Below, in pieces: positions 34,797 to 44,338 of a stretch of 52,998 nt of DNA. Both the position numbers and the translations under genes were made by a program. The notes below the pieces were generated by a model. That model was not told where the DNA came from, did not search any database, and was given only the letters and a program-made list of their open reading frames with translations. Source of the DNA: Enhydrobacter aerosaccus. GTDB lineage: Bacteria > Pseudomonadota > Alphaproteobacteria > Reyranellales > Reyranellaceae. Where the stretch lies: contig CAIWTJ010000106.1 in the NCBI GenBank assembly GCA_903915535.1, positions 1 to 52,998 on the forward strand, written 5' to 3'. Every line of letters starts with the position of its first letter. The first letter of the stretch is position 1.

Positions 34797-36551
34797 TCAA
34801 AGCCTCTGGGTCAAACTGGCCATTGCAGCGATCAAGATGCCACCGAGGATCCACCCTAGGAGACTGATTGCCGAGAAGACCGCGGTTTGAAGTGGTGTCA
34901 GGCGCTCACGCATTGGATCGTCAAAGAAGGCGGCAAATTCCTTGTTGATTTCGATAATGGGCAGCAGGCGGCTTAGCGTGGCCCCGCAGCACCAAGGAAG
35001 CCCCTTCCAGTGCGCTGTCGGCACACATTTCCAAAGATAAAGGCCACCCAAAACAGTAATTAGCCCGACGGGGATGAGAACACGGAACATCTTGATCCCG
35101 TACCCAGCGACTGCCTCTTGAAGGAGGTCGCCAAACCATGCCAGTTTCGAATGTGTCCATTCCTCTTCCCGTTGCCGCTGACGATTCCGGAAGCGAATTT
35201 CGTCTGCATCATCACGCCGTCCGGCCGCGGAGAAAGCCGCTGCAAGTTGGTCGTAGATGCCGGGTGTATAATCATCTCGTTCTGCCCAGTCATCGAGCCA
35301 CCAAGCTAATCTGTAATGGGCAGATGAGGTCCTGGAATTTACGTCGACGCCACCAAGGTGGCCGAAGTTGAATCCGTCGATATGTAAATGACCTTTGAGC
35401 GGCCACGCATCGTCGGTGCTGACGAGATAGCCCACGCGCGTTGTGCGTAAAGCGATTTCGTCCGCATGAAATGAAGAACGATCGCCTGGTCTAAGCCGCA
35501 GCTCCCCCGAGATCGAGGCCCCGGAAAGGTCAAGCGTGCCAAGCTTGGCTCCGTTCAGCTCGACATTGCCTCCAACGTGAATAAACGTGAGGCCGAGAGA
35601 ACGATGAACAACCGCATCCTGCATCCGCAGTGAGCCTGCCACCTCCAACGCCCTGCCTTCGACCGTGAGAGCTTCCTTTTCATCCCCAGTGAGGGTTGAG
35701 CCGATCAAGTTTACATCGCGTGCTATGACCGCGTTTTTCAGGATGATTCTCTTTGCAGTCGATCCCCGGAAGAGCACGGATTGCCCGGCGCGCGTCGCGT
35801 CCATGTCGATGGTTCCGTCGAACGTCGCGCCATCCATGGTCAAGTTGTTCGCAAGGCGGGAACTTCTTAGGCCCACGTTCTTGAAAGCCCCTTTTCTTTT
35901 GTCCGTCCGCAAAAACAGCGTGGCGCCAAGCTGTAGGCCATCGGCATGCAAATCCTGCTCGAGAATGGCATCGCTGAGATCGAGATATCCATCGATCTTG
36001 GCGAATTGCAAATGCAGATCTTTCTTAAAATTGGTACCGCTCAGATCAAGGACGGAGTCGCTGCGGAAAGCATGAGCATCGAACAAACCGTCGACTCTGC
36101 TGTTCATAATCACCAACGGACTATCCGCGCGGGCGAGAGTGAGGTCGATATTGCCATGGAAGACCGAATTCTCGACGATGATCGGTGAACCGAGTTTCAG
36201 GTTCGCCATCTCTACGTTGCCGATTATTCGAGAGCCCGCGATGTGAATTCCCTGAATGGGAATGTCACTACGCAGTCTCGTCAGAATATCGTGTAGAAAC
36301 GCAGCGGAAAGTCCTCTGCAATCCATTTGCGAAACAAGTTGTTCGTCCGAGAGAGGGTCAAAGGCCGCTTGCTTGCAGCGCGCGGAGAAGTCGGTTGCTT
36401 CGCCTCTCTTAATTTGCTCCCACGCTAAGGTTTCAGACGCCGTCCATTTAGGTGCGGGCTGTTGAGCAATTGCGATGCGGACGGTCATCAGCAGAGCGGC
36501 AGACAGGAGGAATGCCGTCACGCGGCCAAGATGGAGGGAAGGCCAAGGCAT
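34797..36551 (-). CDS. exported beta-solenoid protein with C-terminal membrane helices
   Basis: The 584-residue product starts with a signal-like segment (about 8-30), then an acidic helical stretch, then about 250 residues (95-345) of short repeats such as NLKLGSPIIVENSVFHGNID, NSRVDGLFDAH and NGAKLGTLDLSGASISGEL. The spacing of about 20 residues and the alternating hydrophobic pattern look like a right-handed beta-helix, related to but looser than pentapeptide repeats. A helical part (WLDDWAERDDYTPGIYDQLAAA) precedes two membrane helices (about 489-507 and 557-580). The C-terminal arrangement resembles poorly known membrane-associated repeat proteins of other bacteria. The DNA is clearly more A+T rich than its neighbours, suggesting transfer. 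Confidence 0.7.
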   Translation of the reverse strand: MPWPSLHLGRVTAFLLSAALLMTVRIAIAQQPAPKWTASETLAWEQIKRGEATDFSARCKQAAFDPLSDEQLVSQMDCRGLSAAFLHDILTRLRSDIPIQGIHIAGSRIIGNVEMANLKLGSPIIVENSVFHGNIDLTLARADSPLVIMNSRVDGLFDAHAFRSDSVLDLSGTNFKKDLHLQFAKIDGYLDLSDAILEQDLHADGLQLGATLFLRTDKRKGAFKNVGLRSSRLANNLTMDGATFDGTIDMDATRAGQSVLFRGSTAKRIILKNAVIARDVNLIGSTLTGDEKEALTVEGRALEVAGSLRMQDAVVHRSLGLTFIHVGGNVELNGAKLGTLDLSGASISGELRLRPGDRSSFHADEIALRTTRVGYLVSTDDAWPLKGHLHIDGFNFGHLGGVDVNSRTSSAHYRLAWWLDDWAERDDYTPGIYDQLAAAFSAAGRRDDADEIRFRNRQRQREEEWTHSKLAWFGDLLQEAVAGYGIKMFRVLIPVGLITVLGGLYLWKCVPTAHWKGLPWCCGATLSRLLPIIEINKEFAAFFDDPMRERLTPLQTAVFSAISLLGWILGGILIAAMASLTQRL

Positions 36552-36680
36552 CGCTTTAGTCCCGTTTCGGCTGACACAACTTAGCGATGCAGCGGACAGC
36601 TGTCTGGAATATTCGTTCGGAGAGCAGCTTTACGTCCTCGAACCCGGCGCGGTACCCTCGCGATCCACAAGGAGCCCCCA

Positions 36681-37892
36681 ATGGACCTGAGTTTCGGCAA
36701 AGAGGAAATCGCCTTCCAGCAGGAAGTCCGCGACTGGCTGAAGGACAATCTGACGCCCGAGATCATGGGCGAGATCAAGGCCGGCCGGAACGCCTACATG
36801 CCGAAGGAGCGCCTGATCGACTGGCAGAAGCGCCTGGCGAAAAAGGGGTGGCTCTGCACCGGCTGGCCCAAGGAATTCGGCGGACCGGGCTTCACCACGA
36901 CCCAGAAGTACATCTTCGAAATGGAAATGGCGAAGGCGGGTGCGCCCGGGACCTCGCCTTTCGGCCCCAAGATGTGCGCACCGGTGATCATGAAGTACGG
37001 CTCGGAGGCGCAGAAGAAGCAGCACCTGCCGCCGATGCTGAATTCCGACCTGATCTGGTGCCAGGGCTATTCCGAGCCGGGCTCCGGCTCCGATCTCGCA
37101 TCGCTACGGACCAAGGCCGAGCGTCAGGGTGACTTCTACATCGTGAACGGCCAGAAGACCTGGACGACGCTCGCGCAGACCGCCGACTGGATCTTCTGCC
37201 TCGTGCGCACCTCGAACGAGGGCAAGCGCCAGGAAGGCATCTCGTTCCTGCTGATCGACATGAAGACGCCGGGCATCTCGGTCGAGCCGATCATCACTGC
37301 CGACGGCAACCGCGCTGGCACGCAGGAAGTGAACTCGGTGTTCTTCACCGACGTGAAGGTGCCGGTCTCCAATCGCGTGGGCGAAGAGAACATGGGCTGG
37401 ACCTATGCCAAATACCTGCTCGAGTTCGAGCGCGGCGGCAATCCGTACAGCCCGCGGCTGCGCTCGGGCTTCGAGCGGTTGAAGCGGCTCGCCCAGGCGC
37501 AGCCCGACGGCGAGGACTCGATCATGGCCGATGCCGCGTGGCGCGAGAAGCTCGCGCGTATGGACATCGAGATCTCCGGCCTCGAGATGTTCGAGCAGGA
37601 GTTCTATTCCAAGCTCGCATCCGGCCAGAACCCGGGACCGCTGTCGTCGATGATCAAGCTGCGCGGCACGGAAGTCATGCAGCAGGTCCAGGAGTTCGCG
37701 GTCGAGGCGGTCGGCTGGTACTCGATGCCGTTCCCCGAGCAGCGCGCCTGGAACTCGAACGTCGAGCCGATCGGTCCGGAAGGCGCGGACGTTCTCGCGC
37801 CGCGTTACTTCAACGGCCGCAAGATGACGATCTACGGCGGCTCGTCCGAAGTGCAACGCGGGATCATGTCCAAGGTGATGCTGGGGCTCTGA
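36681..37892 (+). CDS. acyl-CoA dehydrogenase family protein (first of two paralogues)
   Basis: The 403-residue flavoprotein starts at ATG 36681 behind AAGGAG. It has the ACAD all-helix N terminus (MDLSFGKEEIAFQQEVRDWL), the FAD-contact strand WCQGYSEPGSGSDLASLRT (126-144), the VNGQKTWTT loop and the C-terminal IYGGSSEVQRGIM. The last motif has Gly where medium-chain ACADs have catalytic Glu, so I take Glu250 in LLEFERGG as the likely base, as in the isovaleryl-CoA type. It oxidises an unknown acyl-CoA, passing electrons to ETF. The second paralogue begins 2 bases after its stop. Confidence 0.92.
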   Translation: MDLSFGKEEIAFQQEVRDWLKDNLTPEIMGEIKAGRNAYMPKERLIDWQKRLAKKGWLCTGWPKEFGGPGFTTTQKYIFEMEMAKAGAPGTSPFGPKMCAPVIMKYGSEAQKKQHLPPMLNSDLIWCQGYSEPGSGSDLASLRTKAERQGDFYIVNGQKTWTTLAQTADWIFCLVRTSNEGKRQEGISFLLIDMKTPGISVEPIITADGNRAGTQEVNSVFFTDVKVPVSNRVGEENMGWTYAKYLLEFERGGNPYSPRLRSGFERLKRLAQAQPDGEDSIMADAAWREKLARMDIEISGLEMFEQEFYSKLASGQNPGPLSSMIKLRGTEVMQQVQEFAVEAVGWYSMPFPEQRAWNSNVEPIGPEGADVLAPRYFNGRKMTIYGGSSEVQRGIMSKVMLGL

Positions 37893-37894
37893 CC

Positions 37895-39109
37895 ATGGAT
37901 CTGGCCTTCAACGCCGAGGAACTCGCCTTCCAGAAGGAAGTGCGCGACTGGATCGCCGCCAACATGCCGGAGGAGGTGGCGGAGGAGAGCCGTCGCAGCC
38001 GCACCAGCCATGTTTCCAAGGAGCGGCTGCTGCAGTGGCAGAAAAAGCTCGCGGGCAAAGGCTGGCTCTGCCCGAACTGGCCGAAGGAATATGGCGGACC
38101 GGGCTGGAACTCGACGCAAAAATTCATCTTCGAGATGGAGATGGCGCGCGCCGACTCGCCTTACCTGTCGTCATTCAGCATCAAGATGGTGGCGCCGGTC
38201 CTGATGAAGTACGGAAGCGACGCGCAGAAGAAGCGCTTCCTGCCCAAGATTGCCGCCGCCGAGGAGCTGTGGTGCCAGGGCTATTCCGAGCCGGGCTCGG
38301 GATCGGATCTCGCGTCGTTGCGCACCAAGGCCGAGAGGCAGGGCGATCATTACCTCGTCAACGGCCAGAAGATCTGGACGACCAACGCGCATTTCGCCGA
38401 CTGGATCTTCTGCCTCGTGCGTACCTCGAACGAGGGCAAGCGGCAGGAGGGCATCTCGTTCCTGCTGATCGACATGAAATCGCCGGGCATCAAGATCGAT
38501 CCGATCTACCTGGTCGACGGCACCCGCACGCCGATGCGGCATGAGGTCAACCAGGTCTTCTTCACCGACGTGAAGGTGCCGGTCGAAAACCTTGTCGGCG
38601 AAGAGAACAAGGGCTGGACCTACGCCAAGTACCTGCTCGAATTCGAGCGGGGAGGGCAGGCCTTCGGGCCGCGGCTGCGCAAGGCCTACCGTCACCTGCA
38701 GACGCTGTCGAAGAGCCAGATGGATGCGGGCGAGCCGCTGTCGGCCAATCCCAACTGGCGCGAGAAGATGGCCGCGCTCGAGATGGAGATCGACGCCGTC
38801 GAGATGAACGAGCTGCTGTTCTATTCGAACATGAAGTCCGGGCAGAACCCGGGCACGCAGGCGTCGATCGTCAAGATGCGCGGCACCGAGGTCGGCCAGA
38901 AAGTGACCGAACTCGCGGTCGAGGCGGTCGGCTGGTACGGCCTGCCGTTCACCGAATTGCGCAACTACGACAGCAACATCGTGCCCGTCGGCGGCGAATA
39001 CGTTGACGATGTCTCGCCGCGCTACTTCAACACGCGAAAGACCACGATCTATGGCGGATCGTCGGAAGTGCAACGCAACGTGCTCGCCAAAGCAATGCTG
39101 GAGCTTTGA
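37895..39109 (+). CDS. acyl-CoA dehydrogenase family protein (second paralogue)
   Basis: The 404-residue product is a close relative of the preceding gene product: both begin MDL.F..EE.AFQ.EVRDW, share LWCQGYSEPGSGSDLASLRT, and end with IYGGSSEVQRN.. or the like. The Glu250 position in LLEFERGG and the missing Glu of the YEGT motif are the same in both. Tandem ACAD pairs of this kind sometimes make mixed tetramers. Start ATG 37895 has GGGGCTCTGACC upstream and follows the first stop by 2 bases, so both are translated together. Substrate not known; the linked AKR and small exported protein do not decide it. Confidence 0.92.
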   Translation: MDLAFNAEELAFQKEVRDWIAANMPEEVAEESRRSRTSHVSKERLLQWQKKLAGKGWLCPNWPKEYGGPGWNSTQKFIFEMEMARADSPYLSSFSIKMVAPVLMKYGSDAQKKRFLPKIAAAEELWCQGYSEPGSGSDLASLRTKAERQGDHYLVNGQKIWTTNAHFADWIFCLVRTSNEGKRQEGISFLLIDMKSPGIKIDPIYLVDGTRTPMRHEVNQVFFTDVKVPVENLVGEENKGWTYAKYLLEFERGGQAFGPRLRKAYRHLQTLSKSQMDAGEPLSANPNWREKMAALEMEIDAVEMNELLFYSNMKSGQNPGTQASIVKMRGTEVGQKVTELAVEAVGWYGLPFTELRNYDSNIVPVGGEYVDDVSPRYFNTRKTTIYGGSSEVQRNVLAKAMLEL

Positions 39110-39111
39110 TC

Positions 39112-39399
39112 ATGAAGACCATGCAAAGACTGCTGCTGCTTGCCGCCGGTGTCACTCTCTCGTCGGCGGCCTCCGCGCAGAACGTCGCCGACGCGCGCTA
39201 TTGCGACAGGCTCGTCGGGCTCTATCGCGCCTACGTCAACAATCCCGAGGATCCGAAGCCTGCCTTCCAGTCGCCGGTCGCGTCCCACGAGTCGGCCATC
39301 GCCAACTGCAAGGCCGGCAACACGGCGGCCGGCATTCCAGTGCTGGAGCAGGTGTTGCGCGACAACAAGTTCACGCTGCCCACGCGCGGGGACGGCTGA
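39112..39399 (+). CDS. small exported hypothetical protein, 95 aa
   Basis: ATG 39112 lies 2 bases after the ACAD stop; the GGAG within the ACAD end can serve as a ribosome-binding site. The N terminus (MKTMQRLLLLAAGVTLSSAA) is a clean signal peptide cut after ASAQ. The mature part (about 72 residues) begins NVADARYCDRLVGLYRAYV and has two cysteines (C31 and C66), which may pair. The stop codon is directly followed by the AKR start, making it part of the same operon. No family is recognised; it looks like a small periplasmic helical protein. Confidence 0.72.
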   Translation: MKTMQRLLLLAAGVTLSSAASAQNVADARYCDRLVGLYRAYVNNPEDPKPAFQSPVASHESAIANCKAGNTAAGIPVLEQVLRDNKFTLPTRGDG

Positions 39400-40416
39400 A
39401 TGCATTATCGCAATCTCGGCCGGGCGGGACTGCGGGTCTCGGAGATCTGCCTCGGCACGATGACGTTCGGCAATGGCGCCGATCAGGACGGCGCCACGAA
39501 GATGGTGAACGCGGCGCTCGACGCCGGGCTGACCTTCTTCGACACCGCCAATTCGTATGTCGGCGGCACGTCGGAGACGATGCTGGGCGTGGCGCTGAAG
39601 GGAAAGCGCCACGACGCCATCATTGCCTCGAAGTTCTTCAATCCCATGGGGCACCGGCCCAACGATTCGGGCAATTCGCGGCTGCATATCAAGCAGCAGA
39701 TCGAAGGCAGCCTGAAGCGCCTGCAGACCGACTATCTAGATATCTATTTCGTCCATCACGTCGATCACACGACGCCGCTCGAGGAAGTGCTGCGCGCGCT
39801 CGACGATCTCGTGCGCGACGGCAAGATCCTCTACACCGCCTGCTCGAACTACGAGGCGTGGCGTCTGATGGAGGCGATGTGGATCAGCGACACCAAGGGC
39901 TGGGAGCGCTTCGCCTGCTATCAGCCGCAGTACAGCCTGGTCGTGCGCGACATCGACGAGGAGATCGTGCCCGCGATCGAGCTCAAGGGACTGGGCTGCG
40001 TGGCGTGGTCGCCGCTCGCCGGCGGCTATCTCACCGGCAAGTACCTGCCGGGCAGCCTCAAGGTCCAGGGCAGCCGCTCGGCCGAAGGCTGGGGCTTCCA
40101 GAGCAAGTTCTTCGCTCCCAACCACAGCGAGATTCTCCAGACGCTGCTCGATGTGTCGAAGGAGATCGGCAAGCCGCCGGCGCAGGTTGCCTTGCGCTGG
40201 GTGATGGACCAGCCGTTCATGACCTCGGCGATCGTAGGCGCCCGCAACGTCGAGCAGCTGGGCGAGACGCTGAAGTCGGGCGGTTGGCGGTTGCCCGCGG
40301 AAGCGCTGGAGAAGCTCAACAAGGTTTCGGCCCAGCCGACGCGCTATCCGCGCGCTTTCGAGGATCCGATGCCGGCGCGTCGCGCTTCCGCCCTCAAAAT
40401 GCCGGGGATGGACTGA
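39400..40416 (+). CDS. aldo/keto reductase
   Basis: The 338-residue NADPH-type barrel enzyme carries the catalytic tetrad Asp48 and Tyr53 (FFDTANSYVGG), Lys78 (IIASKFFNP) and His119 (DIYFVHHVD), then GWERFACYQPQYSLVVRDID and VAWSPLAGGYLTGKY as in the AKR class near AKR11-13. It would reduce a carbonyl group or oxidise an alcohol; the substrate is unknown. Its ATG follows the small gene's stop with no gap, so the four genes from 36681 form one operon. The ABC exporter begins 23 bases later. Confidence 0.9.
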   Translation: MHYRNLGRAGLRVSEICLGTMTFGNGADQDGATKMVNAALDAGLTFFDTANSYVGGTSETMLGVALKGKRHDAIIASKFFNPMGHRPNDSGNSRLHIKQQIEGSLKRLQTDYLDIYFVHHVDHTTPLEEVLRALDDLVRDGKILYTACSNYEAWRLMEAMWISDTKGWERFACYQPQYSLVVRDIDEEIVPAIELKGLGCVAWSPLAGGYLTGKYLPGSLKVQGSRSAEGWGFQSKFFAPNHSEILQTLLDVSKEIGKPPAQVALRWVMDQPFMTSAIVGARNVEQLGETLKSGGWRLPAEALEKLNKVSAQPTRYPRAFEDPMPARRASALKMPGMD

Positions 40417-40439
40417 ACATTGGGCCGTAGACCGGTCTG

Positions 40440-42299
40440 ATGAGCCTTCCCCGCACAATACCCCAACCGCGCACCTTCCGGGAGCGCTTCGGCGCGCTGC
40501 GCACGTTGCGGCCGTTCGTGGCCATGATCTGGCAAACGAGTCCCGGCCTCACCCTAGGCCTGATGCTGCTGCGGTTCGCGCGCGCGCTGCTGCCGGTGGT
40601 AAGCCTCTACATCGGCAAGCTGATCATCGACGACGTCGTGAAGCTCGTGGCGCTGCCGAACCGGCCCGTGACGTTCGAGGACTGGCTGGCGAGCGGGCAG
40701 TTGAAATGGCTGGCGGCTTTGCTGCTGGCCGAGTTCGGACTTGCGGTGCTGTCGGACGTGCTGGGCCGGGTGGTGTCGCTGGTCGACAGCCTGCTGTCGG
40801 AGCGCGTGACCAACCTGTCGAGCGTGCGGCTGATGGAACATGCCGCGACACTCGACCTCGAGGACTTCGAGGACGCCGAATTCCAGGACCAGCTCGAGCG
40901 CGCGCGCCGCCAGACCAGCGGCCGCCTCACCCTGATGGGGCAGCTCTTCAGCCAGGCCCAGGACATCGTCACGGTCGCGAGCTTCGCCGCGGGCCTCGTG
41001 GTCTACGCGCCGTGGCTGATCGTGCTCCTGCTGGTGGCGCTGATCCCGGCCTTCCTGGGCGAGGCGCATTTCAACGCCCAGACCTATACGCTCGACTACG
41101 GCCGCACGCCGGAGCGGCGCGAGCTCGACTATGTGCGCCAGACGGCGGCCAGCGTCGAGACGGCCAAGGAAGTGAAGATCTTCGGGCTGAACGGGTTCCT
41201 GATCGCGCAGTACAAGCGATTGGCCGCGTTGTTCTACGACGCCAACCGCGCGCTGGCGGTGCGCCGCGCCGTGTGGGGCGGGATTTTCACCACGCTGGGA
41301 ACCGTCGGCTACTACGCCGCCTATGCGTACATTGCCTGGCGCACGCTGGAAGGCGAGTTCTCCATCGGCGATCTCACTTTCCTTGCGGGGTCGTTCCTGC
41401 GCCTGCGGACATTACTCGAGGGCCTGCTGACCGGATTTTCCTCGACGGCGGGGCAGGCGCTCTACCTCAACGACCTCTTCTCGTTCTTCGAGACGCGGCC
41501 CGAGATTCTGTCGCCTGTGAATCCCCTCCCGTTCCCGCACCCGATCCGAGAGGGCTTCGTGTTCGAGGATGTGGGATTCATCTATCCCGGCGCCGAGCGC
41601 TGGGCGGTGCGTCATCTCAGCTTCACCCTGCAGGCAGGCGAAGTGGTGGCGCTGGTGGGCGAGAACGGCGCGGGCAAGACCACGCTCGTAAAGCTGCTGA
41701 CCCGGCTTTACGATCCCGACGAAGGCCGCATCCTGCTCGACGGGCGAGACCTGCGCGACTACGCGCTCGACGACCTGCGCGGCAGCATGGGCGTCATCTT
41801 CCAGGATTTCGTACGCTACAACTTCACGGCCGGCGAGAACATCGCGGTCGGCCGTATCGAGGCGCGGGCGGATCATGAACGCATCGTGCGCGCCGCCGAA
41901 CGCAGTCAGGCCGACCAGGTCATCGAGCGTCTGCCGGGCGGTTACGACCAGCGCATCGGCAAGCGATTCAAGAACGGCGTCGAACTGTCAGGCGGCGAAT
42001 GGCAGAAGCTCGCCATCGCGCGCGCTTACATGCGGGAGGCCGACGTGCTGATCCTCGACGAGCCGACAGCGGCGCTCGATGCGCGCGCCGAATTCGAGGT
42101 CTTTCAGCGCTTCAAGGAGTTGAGCGCGGGCAAGACGGCGGTGCTGATCTCGCACCGCTTCTCGAGCGTGCGCATGGCCGACCGCATCTTCGTGCTGGCC
42201 GACGGCAAGGTGGCAGACGCCGGCACGCACGAGGAATTGGTGTCGCGTCCGGGTCTTTACGCAGAACTCTTCGAGCTGCAGGCAGCCGGGTACCGTTAG
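40440..42299 (+). CDS. ABC exporter, fused membrane and ATPase domains
   Basis: The 619-residue half-transporter has a six-helix membrane domain (about 25-345) and a nucleotide-binding domain with Walker A GENGAGKTT (407-415), Q-loop Gln455, signature LSGGEWQK (516-523), Walker B VLILDE (536-541) and the switch His in LISHRF. It should work as a homodimer that exports a lipid, peptide or drug-like molecule. The coupling region IFQDFVRYNFTAGENIAVG is typical of peptide or lantibiotic-type exporters. The 3' end overlaps the next, convergent gene by 4 bases. Confidence 0.9.
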   Translation: MSLPRTIPQPRTFRERFGALRTLRPFVAMIWQTSPGLTLGLMLLRFARALLPVVSLYIGKLIIDDVVKLVALPNRPVTFEDWLASGQLKWLAALLLAEFGLAVLSDVLGRVVSLVDSLLSERVTNLSSVRLMEHAATLDLEDFEDAEFQDQLERARRQTSGRLTLMGQLFSQAQDIVTVASFAAGLVVYAPWLIVLLLVALIPAFLGEAHFNAQTYTLDYGRTPERRELDYVRQTAASVETAKEVKIFGLNGFLIAQYKRLAALFYDANRALAVRRAVWGGIFTTLGTVGYYAAYAYIAWRTLEGEFSIGDLTFLAGSFLRLRTLLEGLLTGFSSTAGQALYLNDLFSFFETRPEILSPVNPLPFPHPIREGFVFEDVGFIYPGAERWAVRHLSFTLQAGEVVALVGENGAGKTTLVKLLTRLYDPDEGRILLDGRDLRDYALDDLRGSMGVIFQDFVRYNFTAGENIAVGRIEARADHERIVRAAERSQADQVIERLPGGYDQRIGKRFKNGVELSGGEWQKLAIARAYMREADVLILDEPTAALDARAEFEVFQRFKELSAGKTAVLISHRFSSVRMADRIFVLADGKVADAGTHEELVSRPGLYAELFELQAAGYR

Positions 42300-43429
42300 T
42301 CGGCGCGCATCAGGCGCCCATCGCGCACGCGGCAGACGCCGACCGCCGGCGTGATCATGGCGTCGGCGAAGCTCACCATCTTGGGCAGATAGGCCGGCCG
42401 GTCGTTCACGATGCCGGTGTTGGCCACGACCCGCACCGGCTTGCCGGCCTCATTCTGCGAGTAGGCGATGGCCATGCCGCTGAACAGGGTCTGTTGGTTC
42501 GCCCACGACAGGCGCATGACCGTGACGGCGCGGCCGTTGGCGTCCGTCGCCTGCCAGCGCTCGACGGAAGGCAGGATGTCCTTCTTTTCGCTCGGTGCCG
42601 ACTCCGCGCCGGCGAGGGCAATGCCAATCCTCGACAGATCCGCGCCGGTCGGGAACCAGACCTCGACCCGAGACGTGCGATCACCCTGGGGATCGTAGAC
42701 CTGCACAAGGAGCGTGCTGGTCGATTCCGACACGATCCTGATCTCGGCAGCCTTGTCCGCGGCCGCGGGACCGCCGCGCGTGATAAACCCGTTGACGCCC
42801 GCGGTCGTCATCGCGGGCACGCAATCGCCGATCGCGACCTTTGTGCCGACGGCTTCCTTGTCGAGGATTGGTGCCGCGACGTCGTAGCCGCCGCGCAGAC
42901 CCGAGTCCGGCGTCGCGCTGAAGCCCGGCGGCCACGTGGGGCAACCAGCCTTGCCCGGCGCCGTGCTGTCCTTGTCGACCGAGCGTATGACGAGGGAGCC
43001 GTAGTCGATGTCGGTTGCGGTGCCATTGGCGGTCCCGCCCTTGCGGTAGGAGCAGCCACGCTCGGAGAGGGCACGCCATGGCGAGAGCGAATAGGTGACG
43101 GTCCTCTCCCACGCGACGTCTGATCCTCCCGCGTGCCGGTGCATCAGGCGGTTGGGTCCGACCGTTATCGTGCCGCCGTCCTTGCAGCGTTTGAGCAGGG
43201 CGCGTGGCGGCGAGTTTCCCTCGATCAGCCAGTCTTCCGTGCAACCGGCGACGCTCGCCTGCACGACCGACAGCGGTTTGCCGGCATCCAGGGTTTTGGC
43301 GATGCTGCAGCCGGCGCGAGCCTGGCAGATCACGGCGGTCTGCGCGGCGGTGGGTGCCGCGTCCGCCGCGGTCGGGAGGGCGATGAGCCCGGCGAGGGCG
43401 GCCGTCAGGCCAAGGCGCGCGAGGCTCAA
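42296..43429 (-). CDS. exported hypothetical protein, 377 aa, TTG start
   Basis: The TTG at 43429 overlaps the TauD stop as TTGA and leads straight into a signal peptide (MSLARLGLTAALAGLIALPT, cut after ADAA), so I prefer it to the upstream frame, which is arginine-rich antisense-like sequence. The mature part begins PTAAQTAVICQARAGCSIAK and has many cysteines, consistent with disulfides in the periplasm. It is rich in beta-like stretches (STSTLLVQVYDPQGDRTSRV), and a C-terminal part resembles a repeat of the same style. No catalytic motif is recognised. Translation is probably coupled to the dioxygenase gene. Confidence 0.65.
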   Translation of the reverse strand: MSLARLGLTAALAGLIALPTAADAAPTAAQTAVICQARAGCSIAKTLDAGKPLSVVQASVAGCTEDWLIEGNSPPRALLKRCKDGGTITVGPNRLMHRHAGGSDVAWERTVTYSLSPWRALSERGCSYRKGGTANGTATDIDYGSLVIRSVDKDSTAPGKAGCPTWPPGFSATPDSGLRGGYDVAAPILDKEAVGTKVAIGDCVPAMTTAGVNGFITRGGPAAADKAAEIRIVSESTSTLLVQVYDPQGDRTSRVEVWFPTGADLSRIGIALAGAESAPSEKKDILPSVERWQATDANGRAVTVMRLSWANQQTLFSGMAIAYSQNEAGKPVRVVANTGIVNDRPAYLPKMVSFADAMITPAVGVCRVRDGRLMRAD

Positions 43430-44304
43430 CCGGCCAGCACCGGTTCGCCCACGATCTGCGTGCGATGCATCACACGGCGCAGGCTTTCGTCGAAGGCGTC
43501 CCGGCGATGCATGACGCAGCGGTTGTCCCACATCAGGAGATCGCCGATCCGCCACTTCTGGTACCAGGCGAAGCGCTCCTGCGTGGCGTGGGCCCAGATC
43601 GCGTTCAGAAGTTCTTCACTCTCCTCGACGGAAAGTCCGTGGACATAGGCGCCGGGCCGGCGGCCGAGGAAGAGCGCCTTCTTCTGGGTCACGGGATGCA
43701 GGCGGACGAGGGGATGCACAGCGCCGGGAGTCTTGGTGACGTCGTGCGTGGTCTGGAAGCCACGACGCAGTTCGCCCGCGGAGTTGCGGCTGGAATCATG
43801 GATGCAGGTCTTGCCTTCGACGGCGCGCTTCAGCTTGTCGGGCAGGGTCTCGTAGGCGGCGTACATGTTGAGGAAGCCGGTGTTGCCGCCGTCCGGCGGC
43901 ACTTCGAGCGCATAAAGCAGGCTCGCGCGCGGCGGCAGCGGGTTGTAGGACATGTCGGTGTGCCAGACGAGTTCGTAGGAGCCGAGACCGCCCACGGGCT
44001 TGCCGTCCTTCTTCAGATTCGAAATGACGGCGATCCAGTCGATCACGTCCGCGGTGGCCGCAGTGTCCTTGTTGTCGCGATCGGCCGCGAGGACCGGGGC
44101 ACGATCGAGCTCGCCGAACCGCGCGCTGAATTTCATCAAGGTGGGATCGTCCAGCTTCTGGCCGGAGAAGCGCAGGACCAGGTGCTCGCCCCAGGCGTCC
44201 AGGATCTTCTGGAAGGTCTCGTCGCTCACCGGCTGCGAGAGATCGACGCCGTAGACGTCGGCGCCCAGCGCTCCACCGGTCGGTTGAACCCACATCGCAC
44301 ACAT
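43426..44304 (-). CDS. TauD/TfdA-family Fe(II)/2-oxoglutarate dioxygenase
   Basis: The 292-residue enzyme starts at ATG 44304 with GGGAG 7 bases upstream. Visible metal ligands are His115 and Asp117 (VWHTDMSY) and His266 (CVMHRRDAF), and Arg281 in VMHRTQI is placed to bind 2-oxoglutarate. It hydroxylates a small acid or sulfonate, often to release sulfite or open an ether; the substrate cannot be told. It diverges from a small exported gene at 44339, so the two share a 34-base region, and the exported gene 3' of it overlaps by 4 bases. Confidence 0.9.
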   Translation of the reverse strand: MCAMWVQPTGGALGADVYGVDLSQPVSDETFQKILDAWGEHLVLRFSGQKLDDPTLMKFSARFGELDRAPVLAADRDNKDTAATADVIDWIAVISNLKKDGKPVGGLGSYELVWHTDMSYNPLPPRASLLYALEVPPDGGNTGFLNMYAAYETLPDKLKRAVEGKTCIHDSSRNSAGELRRGFQTTHDVTKTPGAVHPLVRLHPVTQKKALFLGRRPGAYVHGLSVEESEELLNAIWAHATQERFAWYQKWRIGDLLMWDNRCVMHRRDAFDESLRRVMHRTQIVGEPVLAG

Positions 44305-44338
44305 GGCGTCGCTCCCTGGTTTGACGCACTATATCAGG

